A stretch of 64,000 bases of DNA, from assembly GCA_035604455.1 (NCBI GenBank), contig DATNIM010000158.1, forward strand, positions 9,475-73,474, given 5' to 3'. The DNA is from AG25 sp035604455. GTDB lineage: Bacteria > Gemmatimonadota > Gemmatimonadetes > Gemmatimonadales > GWC2-71-9. This document shows, piece by piece, positions 1-8,099 of the stretch. Within the stretch, counting starts at the first letter, position 1. Each line of letters opens with the position of its first letter. The position numbers and the translations under genes were made by a program. A model generated the notes under the pieces. The model had not been told where the DNA came from and searched no databases. It was given only the letters and a program-made list of their open reading frames with translations.

Positions 1-708
1 GCGGGCGTGGGGACGGTCGGCCTGTTGTTCGTGGCGGACGAGGAGCAGGGCAGCCTGGGAGCGCGGGCGGCGAACGATCACCCGGCCGCCGCCGCGTGTC
101 GCTGGCTCGTGGTGGGCGAGCCGACCGACAACGTGCTTGCCACGGGGTCCAAGGGCTCGATGAGGTTGCGACTCACGGCCGTGGGCACCGGGGGGCACTC
201 CGCCTATCCCGAACGGGGTCGCTCGGCGATCCATACGCTCCTCGATGTGCTAGCGGACGTGCGGCGGGTCGCGTGGCCCGCGGACCCGGTCTTCGGCGCG
301 ACGACCTGCAACATTGGCATCGTATCGGGCGGCGTCGGCGCGAACGTCATCGCGCCCGACGCCCGCGCGGAGTTGCAGCTGCGGCTCGCGACGGACGAGG
401 CGCCCGTGCGTTCGCTGGTGGAGCAGGCGGTGGCCGGCCGCGCGGCGATTGAGTGGCTCAGTGTGACGCCTCGCATGCGGCTCGCGAGCGTGCCGGGCTT
501 CGAGGAATGCGTCGTCGGCTTCACGACGGACGCCCCGCACCTCGCGAACTGGGGCACGGCCGTGCTGCTCGGCCCCGGGTCGATCTACGACGCGCACATG
601 CCGCGCGAGCGGCTCGCCAAGGCCGAGCTCGCGCGAGGCGTCGAGCAATACGTGCGACTGGCGCGCGTGCTGCTCGCCCACCCGGCGCGGATGGCGACGT
701 CCCCGTGA
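1..708 (+). CDS. dapE: M20-family peptidase, probable succinyl-diaminopimelate desuccinylase (5' partial)
   Basis: The reading frame is open from base 1, so the start lies upstream of the window. The visible 235 codons hold M20 metallopeptidase signatures: DEEQGSLGA carrying the catalytic/metal Glu pair, VGEPT, the dimerisation-domain GTGGHSAYPERGRSA motif, GGVGANVIAPDA and a C-terminal PGSIYDAHMPRE segment that fits the last metal-binding His. The family removes acyl groups from amino acids (DapE, ArgE, LysK). I choose DapE because the next genes are dapB, dapA, dapD and an aminotransferase, and dapD makes the succinylated intermediate. ArgE or LysK activity cannot be excluded from the fragment. 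The stop overlaps the dapB start (GTGA). Confidence 0.7.
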   Translation, partial: AGVGTVGLLFVADEEQGSLGARAANDHPAAAACRWLVVGEPTDNVLATGSKGSMRLRLTAVGTGGHSAYPERGRSAIHTLLDVLADVRRVAWPADPVFGATTCNIGIVSGGVGANVIAPDARAELQLRLATDEAPVRSLVEQAVAGRAAIEWLSVTPRMRLASVPGFEECVVGFTTDAPHLANWGTAVLLGPGSIYDAHMPRERLAKAELARGVEQYVRLARVLLAHPARMATSP

Positions 709-1412
709 AGCTCGCCTTCTTCGGCCGCGGTCAGATGGGGCGGGTGGTCCAGGAGCGGGCGCGGGCCGCCGGGTTCCAGGTGGGCGCGGTCTTCGGGTCG
801 GACGAAGCGAGTCCCGCGGAACTCGCGAAACGGCTCGCGGGGCACGATGCGGCGATCGACTTCTCGGTGGCGCCGGCCGTGCTGCGCAACGTCACGGCCT
901 GCGTCCAGGCGCGCGTGCCGCTCGTCGAGGGGACGACGGGCTGGCAGGCCGGGGAACCCGAGGCCCGACGCCTGGTCGAGCAGGGTGGCGGCGCCCTCCT
1001 CGTAGGAGCCAACTTCTCGATTGGAGTGCAGCTTTTCTACCGCATCGTCGATCGCGCAGCAGAGCTCTTTGCCGGGCTCGGGGCGTACGACGCCTTCCTG
1101 GAGGAAGCGCATCACGCGCAAAAACGCGACGCGCCGTCGGGAACGGCGCTCGAGCTCGCGCGGATCCTCGCCTCGCGTTTGGGGCACGGCGTCCCCGTCT
1201 CGAGCACCCGGGCGGGGCACATCCCAGGGGTCCACCGCGTGGGCTTCGACTCGGCGGCCGATCAGATCCTGCTGATCCACACCGCCCGCTCGCGCGACGG
1301 CTTCGCCCTGGGCGCGCTCACGGCGGCACGCTGGCTCTGTGGTCGCTCGGGCACCTACACGTTCGCCGATGTGCTGGACGCGATCCTTGCCGGGGAAAGG
1401 AAGGCACCATGA
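705..1412 (+). CDS. dapB: 4-hydroxy-tetrahydrodipicolinate reductase
   Basis: DapB reduces 4-hydroxy-tetrahydrodipicolinate to tetrahydrodipicolinate with NAD(P)H in the cytoplasm. The protein is 235 aa, slightly shorter than E. coli DapB. It starts with a Rossmann nucleotide-binding segment (KLAFFGRGQMG). It carries the family signature EEAHHAQKRDAPSGTA, with catalytic His and Lys, near residues 129-144, and a GVHRVGFDSAADQ segment near the C-terminal sheet. I use the GTG at 705 because it makes a 4-nt GTGA overlap with the preceding gene and puts the Rossmann strand at the N-terminus; the frame stays open further upstream without homology. Translational coupling to dapE and dapA is likely. 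Confidence 0.93.
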   Translation: MKLAFFGRGQMGRVVQERARAAGFQVGAVFGSDEASPAELAKRLAGHDAAIDFSVAPAVLRNVTACVQARVPLVEGTTGWQAGEPEARRLVEQGGGALLVGANFSIGVQLFYRIVDRAAELFAGLGAYDAFLEEAHHAQKRDAPSGTALELARILASRLGHGVPVSSTRAGHIPGVHRVGFDSAADQILLIHTARSRDGFALGALTAARWLCGRSGTYTFADVLDAILAGERKAP

Positions 1413-2332
1413 CGCTTCCCACGGACTGGCTGCGCGGCTGCGGGACGGCGCTCGTCACCCCATTTGCGGCTGACGGCCAGGTGGACGAGAGCCGGATGCG
1501 CGCGCTGGTCGAACGACAGATCGCGGGCGGCGTGCGTCTCCTCGTCCCGTGCGGGACGACGGGTGAGGCAATGACCCTCACCCCGGAGGAGAATGCCCGC
1601 GTGATCCGGCTCGTCGTCGAGACCGCGCGCGGCCGGGCGCGGGTCCTCGCCGGCATCGGGTCAAACTCGACGGCCGTCACGGTCGAGCGGGCGAAGGCCG
1701 CCCGGGCGAGCGGCGTCGACGGCGTCCTCGTCGTCGCCCCCTACTACAACAAGCCGACGCAAGCGGGATTGGTCGCACACTTCAAGGCTGTCGCCGACGC
1801 CGTACCCGGGCTGCCCGTCGTGCTGTACAACGTCCCGTCGCGCACCGCGTCGAACATCCAGGCGCCGACCGTGCTCGCGCTCGCGCGGGAGGTGCCGACG
1901 ATCGTGGGCGTGAAGGAAGCCTCGGGCGATTTAGCGCAGGTCATGGCGATCCTGCGCGACTGCCCGGCGGACTTCACCGTTCTGTCGGGCGACGACGCCA
2001 ACACCCTTCCCCTGATCGCGCTCGGCGCGCGCGGGGTCGTCTCGGTCGCATCGAACGAAGTGCCGGAGCTCATGGTCGAGCTCGCCCTGGCCGCGCTCGA
2101 CAATCGCTGGGCCGCCGCGCGCGAGCTGCACTACCGCCTGCTCCCGCTCATGGAAGCGAACTTCCTCGAGTCGAACCCCGGTCCGGTGAAGGCGGCGATG
2201 GCTCTCATGGGGCTTCTGGGCGAGCACTATCGGCTCCCGCTCGTGCCGGTCGGTGACAAGACCAGGGCCCGTCTGCGAGAGGTGCTCGAAGGTCTCGGCG
2301 TGCTCGGTCGGGCCGCGCATGTCGCTGCGTGA
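1409..2332 (+). CDS. dapA: 4-hydroxy-tetrahydrodipicolinate synthase
   Basis: DapA condenses pyruvate with aspartate semialdehyde, the first committed step to lysine and meso-diaminopimelate. The 307-aa protein is a TIM barrel of standard length. Key residues are visible: the Schiff-base Lys169 in VGVKEASGD, Tyr140 in LYNVPSRT, and the GTTGE motif at 49-53, plus PYYNKPTQ at 111-118. Its ATG overlaps the dapB stop (ATGA). It overlaps dapD by 14 nt. The substrate comes from the asd product encoded at the end of the same operon. Confidence 0.96.
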   Translation: MTLPTDWLRGCGTALVTPFAADGQVDESRMRALVERQIAGGVRLLVPCGTTGEAMTLTPEENARVIRLVVETARGRARVLAGIGSNSTAVTVERAKAARASGVDGVLVVAPYYNKPTQAGLVAHFKAVADAVPGLPVVLYNVPSRTASNIQAPTVLALAREVPTIVGVKEASGDLAQVMAILRDCPADFTVLSGDDANTLPLIALGARGVVSVASNEVPELMVELALAALDNRWAAARELHYRLLPLMEANFLESNPGPVKAAMALMGLLGEHYRLPLVPVGDKTRARLREVLEGLGVLGRAAHVAA

Positions 2333-3149
2333 GCGCGTAGAGGCGCTCGCGACGGACGGCGAGCCGTTCAGCGAGCCGGAGCGCGCGACCTTCGCCGAGT
2401 TCCGCGCTGCACTCACCGCCGGGGTGATTCGGGCCGCCGAGCGGGATTCTGCCGGGACCTGGCATGCCCACGCCTGGGTCAAGCGCGGCATCCTCACCGG
2501 GTTCAGGCGCGGAGCCCTCGTCGATTGCTCCGTGGACCGCACGTTCCGGTTCTTCGACAAGGACACGTTCCCGGTGCGGCCGACGACCCTCGCCGAACGC
2601 GTGCGCATCGTGCCGGGGGGCTCGACCGCACGCGACGGGTGCTACCTCGCACCGGGGGTGATCTGTATGCCGCCCGCCTATGTCAACGTGGGCGCGTATG
2701 TGGACCAGGGCACGCTGGTCGACAGCCACGTGCTGGTGGGGTCGTGTGCGCAGATCGGACGACGCGTGCACCTCTCGGCCGCAGCGCAGATCGGCGGCGT
2801 CCTCGAGCCCGCGGGCGCGCTGCCGGTCGTCATCGAAGACGATGTTCTGGTCGGCGGTGGGTGCGGGGTCTATGAGGGAACGGTCGTCCGCGCTGGGGCC
2901 GTGCTCGCGGCGGGCACGGTGCTCACGGGCTCGACGCCGGTCTACGACCTCACCCGCGACACGATCTACCGCCGGCCGGCGGGGGGCGTGCTCGAGATCC
3001 CCGCGGGCGCCGTGGTGGTCCCCGGGGCGCGCGCCGCCCGCGGGCCATTCGCCGCCGAGCACGGGCTCGCGCTCTACACCCCCGTGATCGTCAAGTACCG
3101 GGACGCGCAGACGGACGCGGCGACCGCGCTCGAGGCGGCGCTGCGATGA
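2319..3149 (+). CDS. dapD: Tetrahydrodipicolinate N-succinyltransferase
   Basis: DapD transfers succinyl from succinyl-CoA to tetrahydrodipicolinate. The 276-aa protein matches the E. coli DapD layout: an N-terminal helical region with HAWVKRGIL, then a left-handed beta-helix of hexapeptide repeats with the conserved runs PPAYVNVGAYVDQGT, VGSCAQIGRRVHLS and GGVLEP, and the C-terminal YTPVIVKYRD. This shows that the organism uses the succinylase variant of the pathway rather than the dehydrogenase or LL-DAP aminotransferase variants. I use the ATG at 2319, inside the end of dapA; an in-frame extension to 2253 lies wholly within dapA and has no homology. The stop overlaps the next start (ATGA). 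Confidence 0.94.
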   Translation: MSLRERVEALATDGEPFSEPERATFAEFRAALTAGVIRAAERDSAGTWHAHAWVKRGILTGFRRGALVDCSVDRTFRFFDKDTFPVRPTTLAERVRIVPGGSTARDGCYLAPGVICMPPAYVNVGAYVDQGTLVDSHVLVGSCAQIGRRVHLSAAAQIGGVLEPAGALPVVIEDDVLVGGGCGVYEGTVVRAGAVLAAGTVLTGSTPVYDLTRDTIYRRPAGGVLEIPAGAVVVPGARAARGPFAAEHGLALYTPVIVKYRDAQTDAATALEAALR

Positions 3150-4300
3150 GCGCGTTTCGTCCCGCCCGCCGGGTCGCTGGGATCCAGAAGAGCGCCATTC
3201 GCCAGTTCTTCGATCGCGCCCCCGCCGGCAGCATCAACCTCGGACTGGGCGAGCCCGACCTGCCCACGCCCGACGTGATCCGGCGCGCGGCGGTGCGGGC
3301 GATCTTGGACGAGCAGAACGGCTACACGGCGCAGGCCGGGCTCCTCGCCCTTCGGGAGCGTGTGGCGAGCGACTACCCGTTCCTGGCGGGCGACCCCGAC
3401 CGCGTCATCATCACGGCCGGCTCCCAGGAGGCGCTCTACCTCGCGCTCACCGCCACCCTGGACGAAGGCGACGAGGTGCTTGTGCCGGACCCCGGATTCG
3501 TGTCCTATCCGACGATCGCCCGGATGGCCGGCGCTCGCTCGGTCTCCTATCCCCTGCCCGCTAGCGACTTTTCCTTGGACCGCGAGGGATTCAGACGGGC
3601 GGTGTCGCCCGGAACGAAGGTCGTCGTGTGCGTAAGCCCGTCCAACCCCACGGGCAGGGTGCTCGACAACGGAGACCTCGGGGCGATGGCGGACGCACTC
3701 GCCGGGACGGGGGCTCTCGTCGTGAGCGATGAGATCTATCGCGAGCTCTATTATGGAGAGCGGCCCCCGTCGATCGCCGACTACTATTCCCAGACGCTCG
3801 TCGTAGGCGGGGTCTCGAAATCCATGAGCATGACCGGGTGGCGGCTTGGGTGGCTGTGCGGGCCGCCCGCCGTGATCCAGAGCGCCCTCGTGCTGCACGG
3901 GTACATCACGACCTGCGCCTCGACCGTGTCCCAGAAGGCCGCGCTGGCCGCGTGGGGGCCTGCTGCGGCTGAGGCCCGGGCAGCGATGCGGGTGACGTTG
4001 CGGGAGCGCCGCGATCTGCTCCTCAGCCTCCTCGCGGAAACCCTCTCCCTGCGGGCCGTCAGCCCCGACGGGGCGTTCTACGTGATGGTGGACGTGTCCG
4101 CGTATGGGACGTCGCGGGCGGTGGCCGAGGCCCTGCTCACCGCGGGCGTGATCACCGTACCAGGTGCGACCTTCGGACGAGAGGGAGAGGGGTTCCTGCG
4201 GCTGTCCTTCTCGGCTGACACCGCCGCCATCAGGGAAGGCGTGCGCCGGATGGCTGCCGCGCTCGCCCGGCTCCGGCCGCAAGAGGAAATGCAGGCATGA
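3146..4300 (+). CDS. dapC: Class I/II aminotransferase, probable succinyldiaminopimelate aminotransferase
   Basis: A 384-aa fold-type I PLP enzyme. Visible residues are the PLP Lys225 in GGVSKSMSMTGWRLGW, Asp195 in SDEIY, Asn167 in SPSNPTG and a C-terminal FLRLSFS with the substrate-binding Arg. The family includes aspartate aminotransferases. Its position between dapD and asd in a tightly overlapping operon supports amino transfer from glutamate to N-succinyl-2-amino-6-ketopimelate, the step between DapD and DapE. Specificity is inferred from context; a broad aspartate aminotransferase that also does this step is possible. The ATG overlaps the dapD stop and the stop overlaps the asd ATG. Confidence 0.8.
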   Translation: MSAFRPARRVAGIQKSAIRQFFDRAPAGSINLGLGEPDLPTPDVIRRAAVRAILDEQNGYTAQAGLLALRERVASDYPFLAGDPDRVIITAGSQEALYLALTATLDEGDEVLVPDPGFVSYPTIARMAGARSVSYPLPASDFSLDREGFRRAVSPGTKVVVCVSPSNPTGRVLDNGDLGAMADALAGTGALVVSDEIYRELYYGERPPSIADYYSQTLVVGGVSKSMSMTGWRLGWLCGPPAVIQSALVLHGYITTCASTVSQKAALAAWGPAAAEARAAMRVTLRERRDLLLSLLAETLSLRAVSPDGAFYVMVDVSAYGTSRAVAEALLTAGVITVPGATFGREGEGFLRLSFSADTAAIREGVRRMAAALARLRPQEEMQA

Positions 4301-5331
4301 CGATTCGGGTGGGGATTCTCGGAGCGACGGGTACCGTGGGCCAGCGGTTCGTGCGCTTGCTCGAGGGGCATCCGCAGTTCGCGATCACCGCGGTTGCGGC
4401 CTCGGACCGCTCGACCGGCAAGCCGTTCGCCGAGGCGTGCGTCTGGCGGCTGCCCGGGGACATGCCCTCGGGGGTGCGCGGGCTCATCGTCCAGCGGCCC
4501 GAGCCTCCCCTCGACTGCGATCTGGTGCTGTCGAGCCTGCCGAACGAGATGGCCCGCGACGTGGAAGGGTGCTTCGTGGCGGCCGGCTATCCCGTGCTCA
4601 GCAATTCGTCCGCGTACCGGATGGACGCCGACGTGCCCCTCGTCGTGCCCGAGGTCAACCCCGATCACCTCGCTGTGCTCGAGCGCCGGTCGGGCCGGGG
4701 GTTTGTCGTCACGAACCCGAACTGTTCGGCGATCGGCATCGGCCTCGCGCTGGCGCCGCTGCGCGAGTTCGGGATCGCGGCGTGCAGCGTGACCACACTG
4801 CAGGCGATTTCTGGAGCCGGATACCCAGGGGTCCCGGCGATGGACATCACGGACAACGTGATTCCGTTCATCGCGAGCGAGGAAGAGAAGATCGAGCGCG
4901 AGACCCAGAAGATCCTGGGGACCCTGGGCGAGGGCGGCTTTGATTCGGCCACCTTCCCCGTCAGCGCCCAGGTGCACCGCGTGAACGTGCAGGACGGGCA
5001 CATCGCCGCGATCCGCGTGAAGCTCGTGCAGCGGGCCAACATCGAAGCGGTGCGGGAGGCCTTCGTGAAGTTCACGGGCGTGCCCCAGGCGCTCGGCCTG
5101 CACACGGCACCCGAGCGCCCGATCATCGTGCGGAGCGAGCCTGACCGCCCCCAGCCGCGCCTCGACCGAGACGCAGGCGGCGGAATGAGCGTCACCGTGG
5201 GTCGTCTGTTCCCGGATCACGTGCTCGACTATCGGTTCGTCGTCTTGAGCCACAACACGATTCGGGGCGCGGCGGGCGCGGCCCTCTTGAACGCGGAACT
5301 TCTCTTAGCCCGCGGCTTGCTGCCGCGGTAG
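4297..5331 (+). CDS. asd: Aspartate-semialdehyde dehydrogenase
   Basis: Asd reduces aspartyl phosphate to aspartate semialdehyde, feeding both DapA and the homoserine dehydrogenase of ThrA. The 344-aa protein has an N-terminal GATGTVGQRFV NADP loop, catalytic Cys143 in TNPNCSAIG, and HRVNVQDGH (227-235) with the active-site His. The spacing and the YFLSSLPNE-like segment LVLSSLPNEMA resemble the archaeal/fungal-type enzyme of about 350 aa rather than the E. coli type. It is the last gene of the dap operon, with an ATGA overlap at its start. Its stop abuts the stop of the convergent TfoX-like gene with no spacer. Confidence 0.93.
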   Translation: MTIRVGILGATGTVGQRFVRLLEGHPQFAITAVAASDRSTGKPFAEACVWRLPGDMPSGVRGLIVQRPEPPLDCDLVLSSLPNEMARDVEGCFVAAGYPVLSNSSAYRMDADVPLVVPEVNPDHLAVLERRSGRGFVVTNPNCSAIGIGLALAPLREFGIAACSVTTLQAISGAGYPGVPAMDITDNVIPFIASEEEKIERETQKILGTLGEGGFDSATFPVSAQVHRVNVQDGHIAAIRVKLVQRANIEAVREAFVKFTGVPQALGLHTAPERPIIVRSEPDRPQPRLDRDAGGGMSVTVGRLFPDHVLDYRFVVLSHNTIRGAAGAALLNAELLLARGLLPR

Positions 5332-5721
5332 TCAGGGCTTCCTCGTTCGTTTCGCCTTGGGGCCGAGCGTTCGCACGTAGGCCTCTGCCCGAGCAAGCCA
5401 GGGCACGAGCTCCCCAGGCTTCGCCACGAGCGTAGCCGGGGCCACGACGAACTCGCCCATGGGTCGGCTGGGCATCGGCTCGAACGCCGTCGCGCCCCGG
5501 CGACTGAGCTCCGCTCGATCTTCGGCCGCGAGCTTCAAGACGAGGGAATTCTGGAAGAGGCCGGCGAACATCCGTCCACCGACGAAGGCCGCGGGATAGC
5601 CGAACATCTGCCGAGTCGTGACACCGGTCATCCCGCCCACAGCGTGCTGGAACGTTTCGACGAGGGCCGCCGGGGAGCGGCTGAAGGTGGGCCGCGAGGG
5701 TCGCCTATGCGACGGGCTCAC
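5332..5721 (-). CDS. TfoX/Sxy N-terminal domain protein
   Basis: A 129-aa protein with the TfoX N-terminal domain pattern: a central TTRQMFGYPAAFVGGRMFAGLF stretch (about residues 36-57), followed by SLVLKLAAEDRAEL and a PMGEFVVAP segment before a helical end. The tail is basic (GPKAKRTRKP). The family is named after the Haemophilus/E. coli competence regulator, but stand-alone N-terminal domain proteins are common and their function is unknown. The GTG start at 5721 overlaps the stop of the upstream ABM-like gene (GTGA), so the two are translationally coupled. Confidence 0.8.
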   Translation of the reverse strand: MSPSHRRPSRPTFSRSPAALVETFQHAVGGMTGVTTRQMFGYPAAFVGGRMFAGLFQNSLVLKLAAEDRAELSRRGATAFEPMPSRPMGEFVVAPATLVAKPGELVPWLARAEAYVRTLGPKAKRTRKP

Positions 5722-6155
5722 CCGGCCGCGCGCAGCTCCGCGAACACGGGTTCCGCGGCAAGCCCCCGGCGCTCGACCCCGGTACGGCGCTCGTCTGCCG
5801 GGCGCCCGTCGGCGGGCCTAGACCGCCGGTCGGCGACGCGCCGACGCTCGGTCGTTGGGCGGCTGCGGGTGGCCGAGGCCAGCACCTCTCCTCCAATGGC
5901 CTCCGGAGGCAGCACCCGGAACGATCCCCATTCCTTCCCGAACCAGTCCCGGGCAAGTCCGCTTGCGGTTTCGGCGCCGACCGCAGTCTCGAAGAGGCCC
6001 CAGGCGGTGAGCACGCGTTCGGCCTCGCCCATGAGCTGAAACGCGACGAACCCCGGTATGCGGCGCATGAGGGGCAGGAACCACTTGTCGACGTACCGCA
6101 CAGCCTCGTCCATCGTCCCCAGCCGCACCCGGTATCGGCGGATCACCGCATGCAT
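5718..6155 (-). CDS. ABM-like small protein with Arg-rich ERR/DRR tail
   Basis: A 145-aa protein. The first ~95 residues look like a dimeric alpha/beta-barrel (antibiotic-biosynthesis-monooxygenase-like) domain: a beta strand, a helix with a Lys-Trp pair (YVDKWFLPLM), GFVAFQLMGE, and LTAWGLFETAVGAETASG. The last ~45 residues are unlike this: they are Arg-rich with spaced ERR and DRR triplets (TERRRVADRR, DERRTGVERR). The start at 6155 is chosen because an AGGGGGAA ribosome site lies 6-8 nt upstream; the frame is open further upstream without homology. Function unknown. The tail resembles that of the separate Arg-rich reading frame at 7027. Confidence 0.6.
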   Translation of the reverse strand: MHAVIRRYRVRLGTMDEAVRYVDKWFLPLMRRIPGFVAFQLMGEAERVLTAWGLFETAVGAETASGLARDWFGKEWGSFRVLPPEAIGGEVLASATRSRPTTERRRVADRRSRPADGRPADERRTGVERRGLAAEPVFAELRAAG

Positions 6156-6252
6156 GATTCCCCCTGACTTATGGATTGCTGACGAAAACTGCTCATTCAA
6201 TATCGGCGTCGTGCCATGTGTGAGTCGTGACATGGCGCACGTGCCGCACGCC

Positions 6253-6885
6253 TCATGCCCGCCGTTCGGCGACGACGGGGTTGCGCAGGACGCCAACTTC
6301 GGAGACTTGGACCTCGACGGTGTCGCCGGGACGCAACAGTCCAACGCCTGCGGGTGTCCCCGTCGCCACAAGGTCGTCCGGCTCGAGCGTCATCACCTGC
6401 GAGATGTAGGCGATGAGGGCCCCGATCCCGAAGACCATGTCGCCCGCGACGCCGTGCTGCTTCGTCTCCCCATTGAGACGACACCGCACCTCAAGCGTTG
6501 GGAACCGGCTCGGATCCACGGGGACGACCTGGGGGCCGAACGCGCAGAACGTGTCGAATCCCTTGGCGCGGGTCCATTGCTCCTCGCTACGCTGCAGGTC
6601 CCGGGCGGTCACGTCGTTCACGCAGGTGATGCCAGCGATCGCAGCCTCGGCCTGCGCGCGGGTGGCGCGGCGCAGGGTGGTTTTCAACACGACGCCGATC
6701 TCCGCCTCGTACTCGACTTGCTGGGATTCGGGAGGCAACACTATCGCGTCGCCGTCGCCAATCACGGAGGACGGAGGTTTGAGGAAGAGCAGCGGTGCCT
6801 TGGGCACGGTATGACCGAGCTCCGCCGCGTGATCGACGTAGTTCCGTCCGACGCAGATGATTTTCCCGGGTCGCCGCAAGTTCAC
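6253..6885 (-). CDS. Fumarylacetoacetate hydrolase (FAH) family protein
   Basis: A 210-aa short-form FAH-family enzyme (acylpyruvase/YcgM-like). Visible motifs are KIICVGRNYVDHAAELG, PLLFLKPPSSVIG, the metal-binding VEYEAEIGVVL (Glu-x-Glu), VNDVTARDLQ, KGFDTFCAFGP and ATGTPAGVG. The family hydrolyses C-C bonds in acylpyruvates or decarboxylates oxaloacetate using Mg2+. The start is GTG at 6885 with AGGGGAGG 6 nt upstream. A possible 18-codon reading frame ends exactly on this start codon. The substrate cannot be told from sequence; neighbours do not point to one pathway. Confidence 0.88.
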   Translation of the reverse strand: MNLRRPGKIICVGRNYVDHAAELGHTVPKAPLLFLKPPSSVIGDGDAIVLPPESQQVEYEAEIGVVLKTTLRRATRAQAEAAIAGITCVNDVTARDLQRSEEQWTRAKGFDTFCAFGPQVVPVDPSRFPTLEVRCRLNGETKQHGVAGDMVFGIGALIAYISQVMTLEPDDLVATGTPAGVGLLRPGDTVEVQVSEVGVLRNPVVAERRA

Positions 6886-7026
6886 CGAGCCTCCCCTGGC
6901 CTGAGGATCCCCTGAGTCCGGCGCTTCTTGGCGGGCATGGTCGTATCCTTAGTGCAATCGCTGCAGGGGGTTTCGCGGGCGGACGCGCGCTCTGGCCAGA
7001 ACGTCCCGGACGGGCGAGATTTCGGC

Positions 7027-7410
7027 ATGTCCAAGGACCCAACCGAGCGGCGCGATACGGATCGCCGGTTTCCCAGCCGCCGTCGCAGCGGACTGGGGCG
7101 CCGCCGCGGCCGCCGCCGGGAGGAATCTATTCCTGTCGCCGTCGAACGGCGCGGGGGGGACGACCGTCGGGAGCGCCGCGACCGACGCCGCCGGAAGGAC
7201 CGGCGGAGCTGGGTCGATCGGCGCGAGATCGACGACTCCCGCGAGGTTGCGCATGGCGAAATCGTCCACGCCGGTAAAGAAGGTCGAGCAGCGAGTCGCG
7301 GTGCTGGGCACCGGGCAAATCGGCGCCATCATCTTGAAGGGGCTGCTGAAGGCTGGGCTCGGGGCGGATCACGTCTTTCCGACGGTCCGCCACGCCGACC
7401 GAGCGACTGA
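7027..7410 (+). CDS. Possible Arg-rich ERR/DRR-repeat protein overlapping proC
   Basis: This frame encodes up to 127 aa. Residues 6-80 are highly charged with regularly spaced Arg pairs: TERRDTDRRF, SRRRSGLGRRRG, VERRGGDDRRERRDRRR, KDRRSWVDRRE. This pattern resembles the tail of the ABM-like protein encoded 0.9 kb away, which is why I treat it as a candidate gene. Against it: there is no strong ribosome site, and the last 158 nt run through the well-supported start of proC in another frame, so the C-terminal third may not be real or the frame may be wrong. No function is suggested. It could also be a GC-rich non-coding stretch. Confidence 0.3.
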   Translation: MSKDPTERRDTDRRFPSRRRSGLGRRRGRRREESIPVAVERRGGDDRRERRDRRRRKDRRSWVDRREIDDSREVAHGEIVHAGKEGRAASRGAGHRANRRHHLEGAAEGWARGGSRLSDGPPRRPSD

Positions 7411-8092
7411 ACTCACCGAGCAGCTGTCGGTCAAGGTCACGACCGACAACCGGGTAGCCACCCGCTCCGCCGACGTCGTCCTCCTCGCCGTCAAGCCGCA
7501 GACGGTCCGGGAGGTGCTCGAGGAAATCCGGCCCGAGATGACGCCGGAGAAGCTGCTCGTGTCGGTCGCGGCCTCTGTCCCTACCGCCTACATGGAAGAC
7601 ATCCTGATGCGGCCGATCCCCGTAGTCAGGGCGATGCCGAACACCCCGTGCGCCGTGGGGCTCGGCATGACCGGACTCTGTCGGGGGAAATACGCGACGA
7701 CGGCCCACCTGGAAACGGCGCGGCTCCTGTTCGACACCGTCGGCCGCACGGTGGTCGTCGACGAGAAGCAAATGGACGCTGTCACTGGGCTCTCAGCGAG
7801 CGGCCCGGCGTTTGTCTACATCATCCTTGAGTCCATGGCCGAGGCGGGGGTCAAGGTGGGGCTGCCGCGCGACACGGCAACCTTGCTCTCGGCGCAGACG
7901 CTACTCGGTGCGGCCCAGGTGGCCCTCACCACCGGCGACCACCCGGCGTTGCTCAAGGATGCCGTCACGACGCCCGCCGGTTGTACCATCGACGGGATCA
8001 TGGAGCTCGAGGACGGCAAGCTCCGGGTCACGCTCATCAAGGCGATTGTGAAGGCCACGCAGCGCGCGAAGGAACTCATCCTCGAGCGCTGA
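7253..8092 (+). CDS. proC: Pyrroline-5-carboxylate reductase
   Basis: ProC reduces pyrroline-5-carboxylate to proline. The 279-aa protein has the N-terminal NAD(P) loop VAVLGTGQIG, LLAVKPQTV, the family segment VVRAMPNTPCAVGLGMTGL, and the C-terminal signature GPAFVYIILESMAEAGVKVGLPR followed by DAVTTPAGCTIDGI. The ATG at 7253 has AGG six nt upstream; a TTG at 7247 is a less likely start. It stands alone on the + strand and its stop lies 7 bp from the convergent stop of thrC. Confidence 0.94.
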   Translation: MAKSSTPVKKVEQRVAVLGTGQIGAIILKGLLKAGLGADHVFPTVRHADRATELTEQLSVKVTTDNRVATRSADVVLLAVKPQTVREVLEEIRPEMTPEKLLVSVAASVPTAYMEDILMRPIPVVRAMPNTPCAVGLGMTGLCRGKYATTAHLETARLLFDTVGRTVVVDEKQMDAVTGLSASGPAFVYIILESMAEAGVKVGLPRDTATLLSAQTLLGAAQVALTTGDHPALLKDAVTTPAGCTIDGIMELEDGKLRVTLIKAIVKATQRAKELILER

Positions 8093-8099
8093 GCCGATC

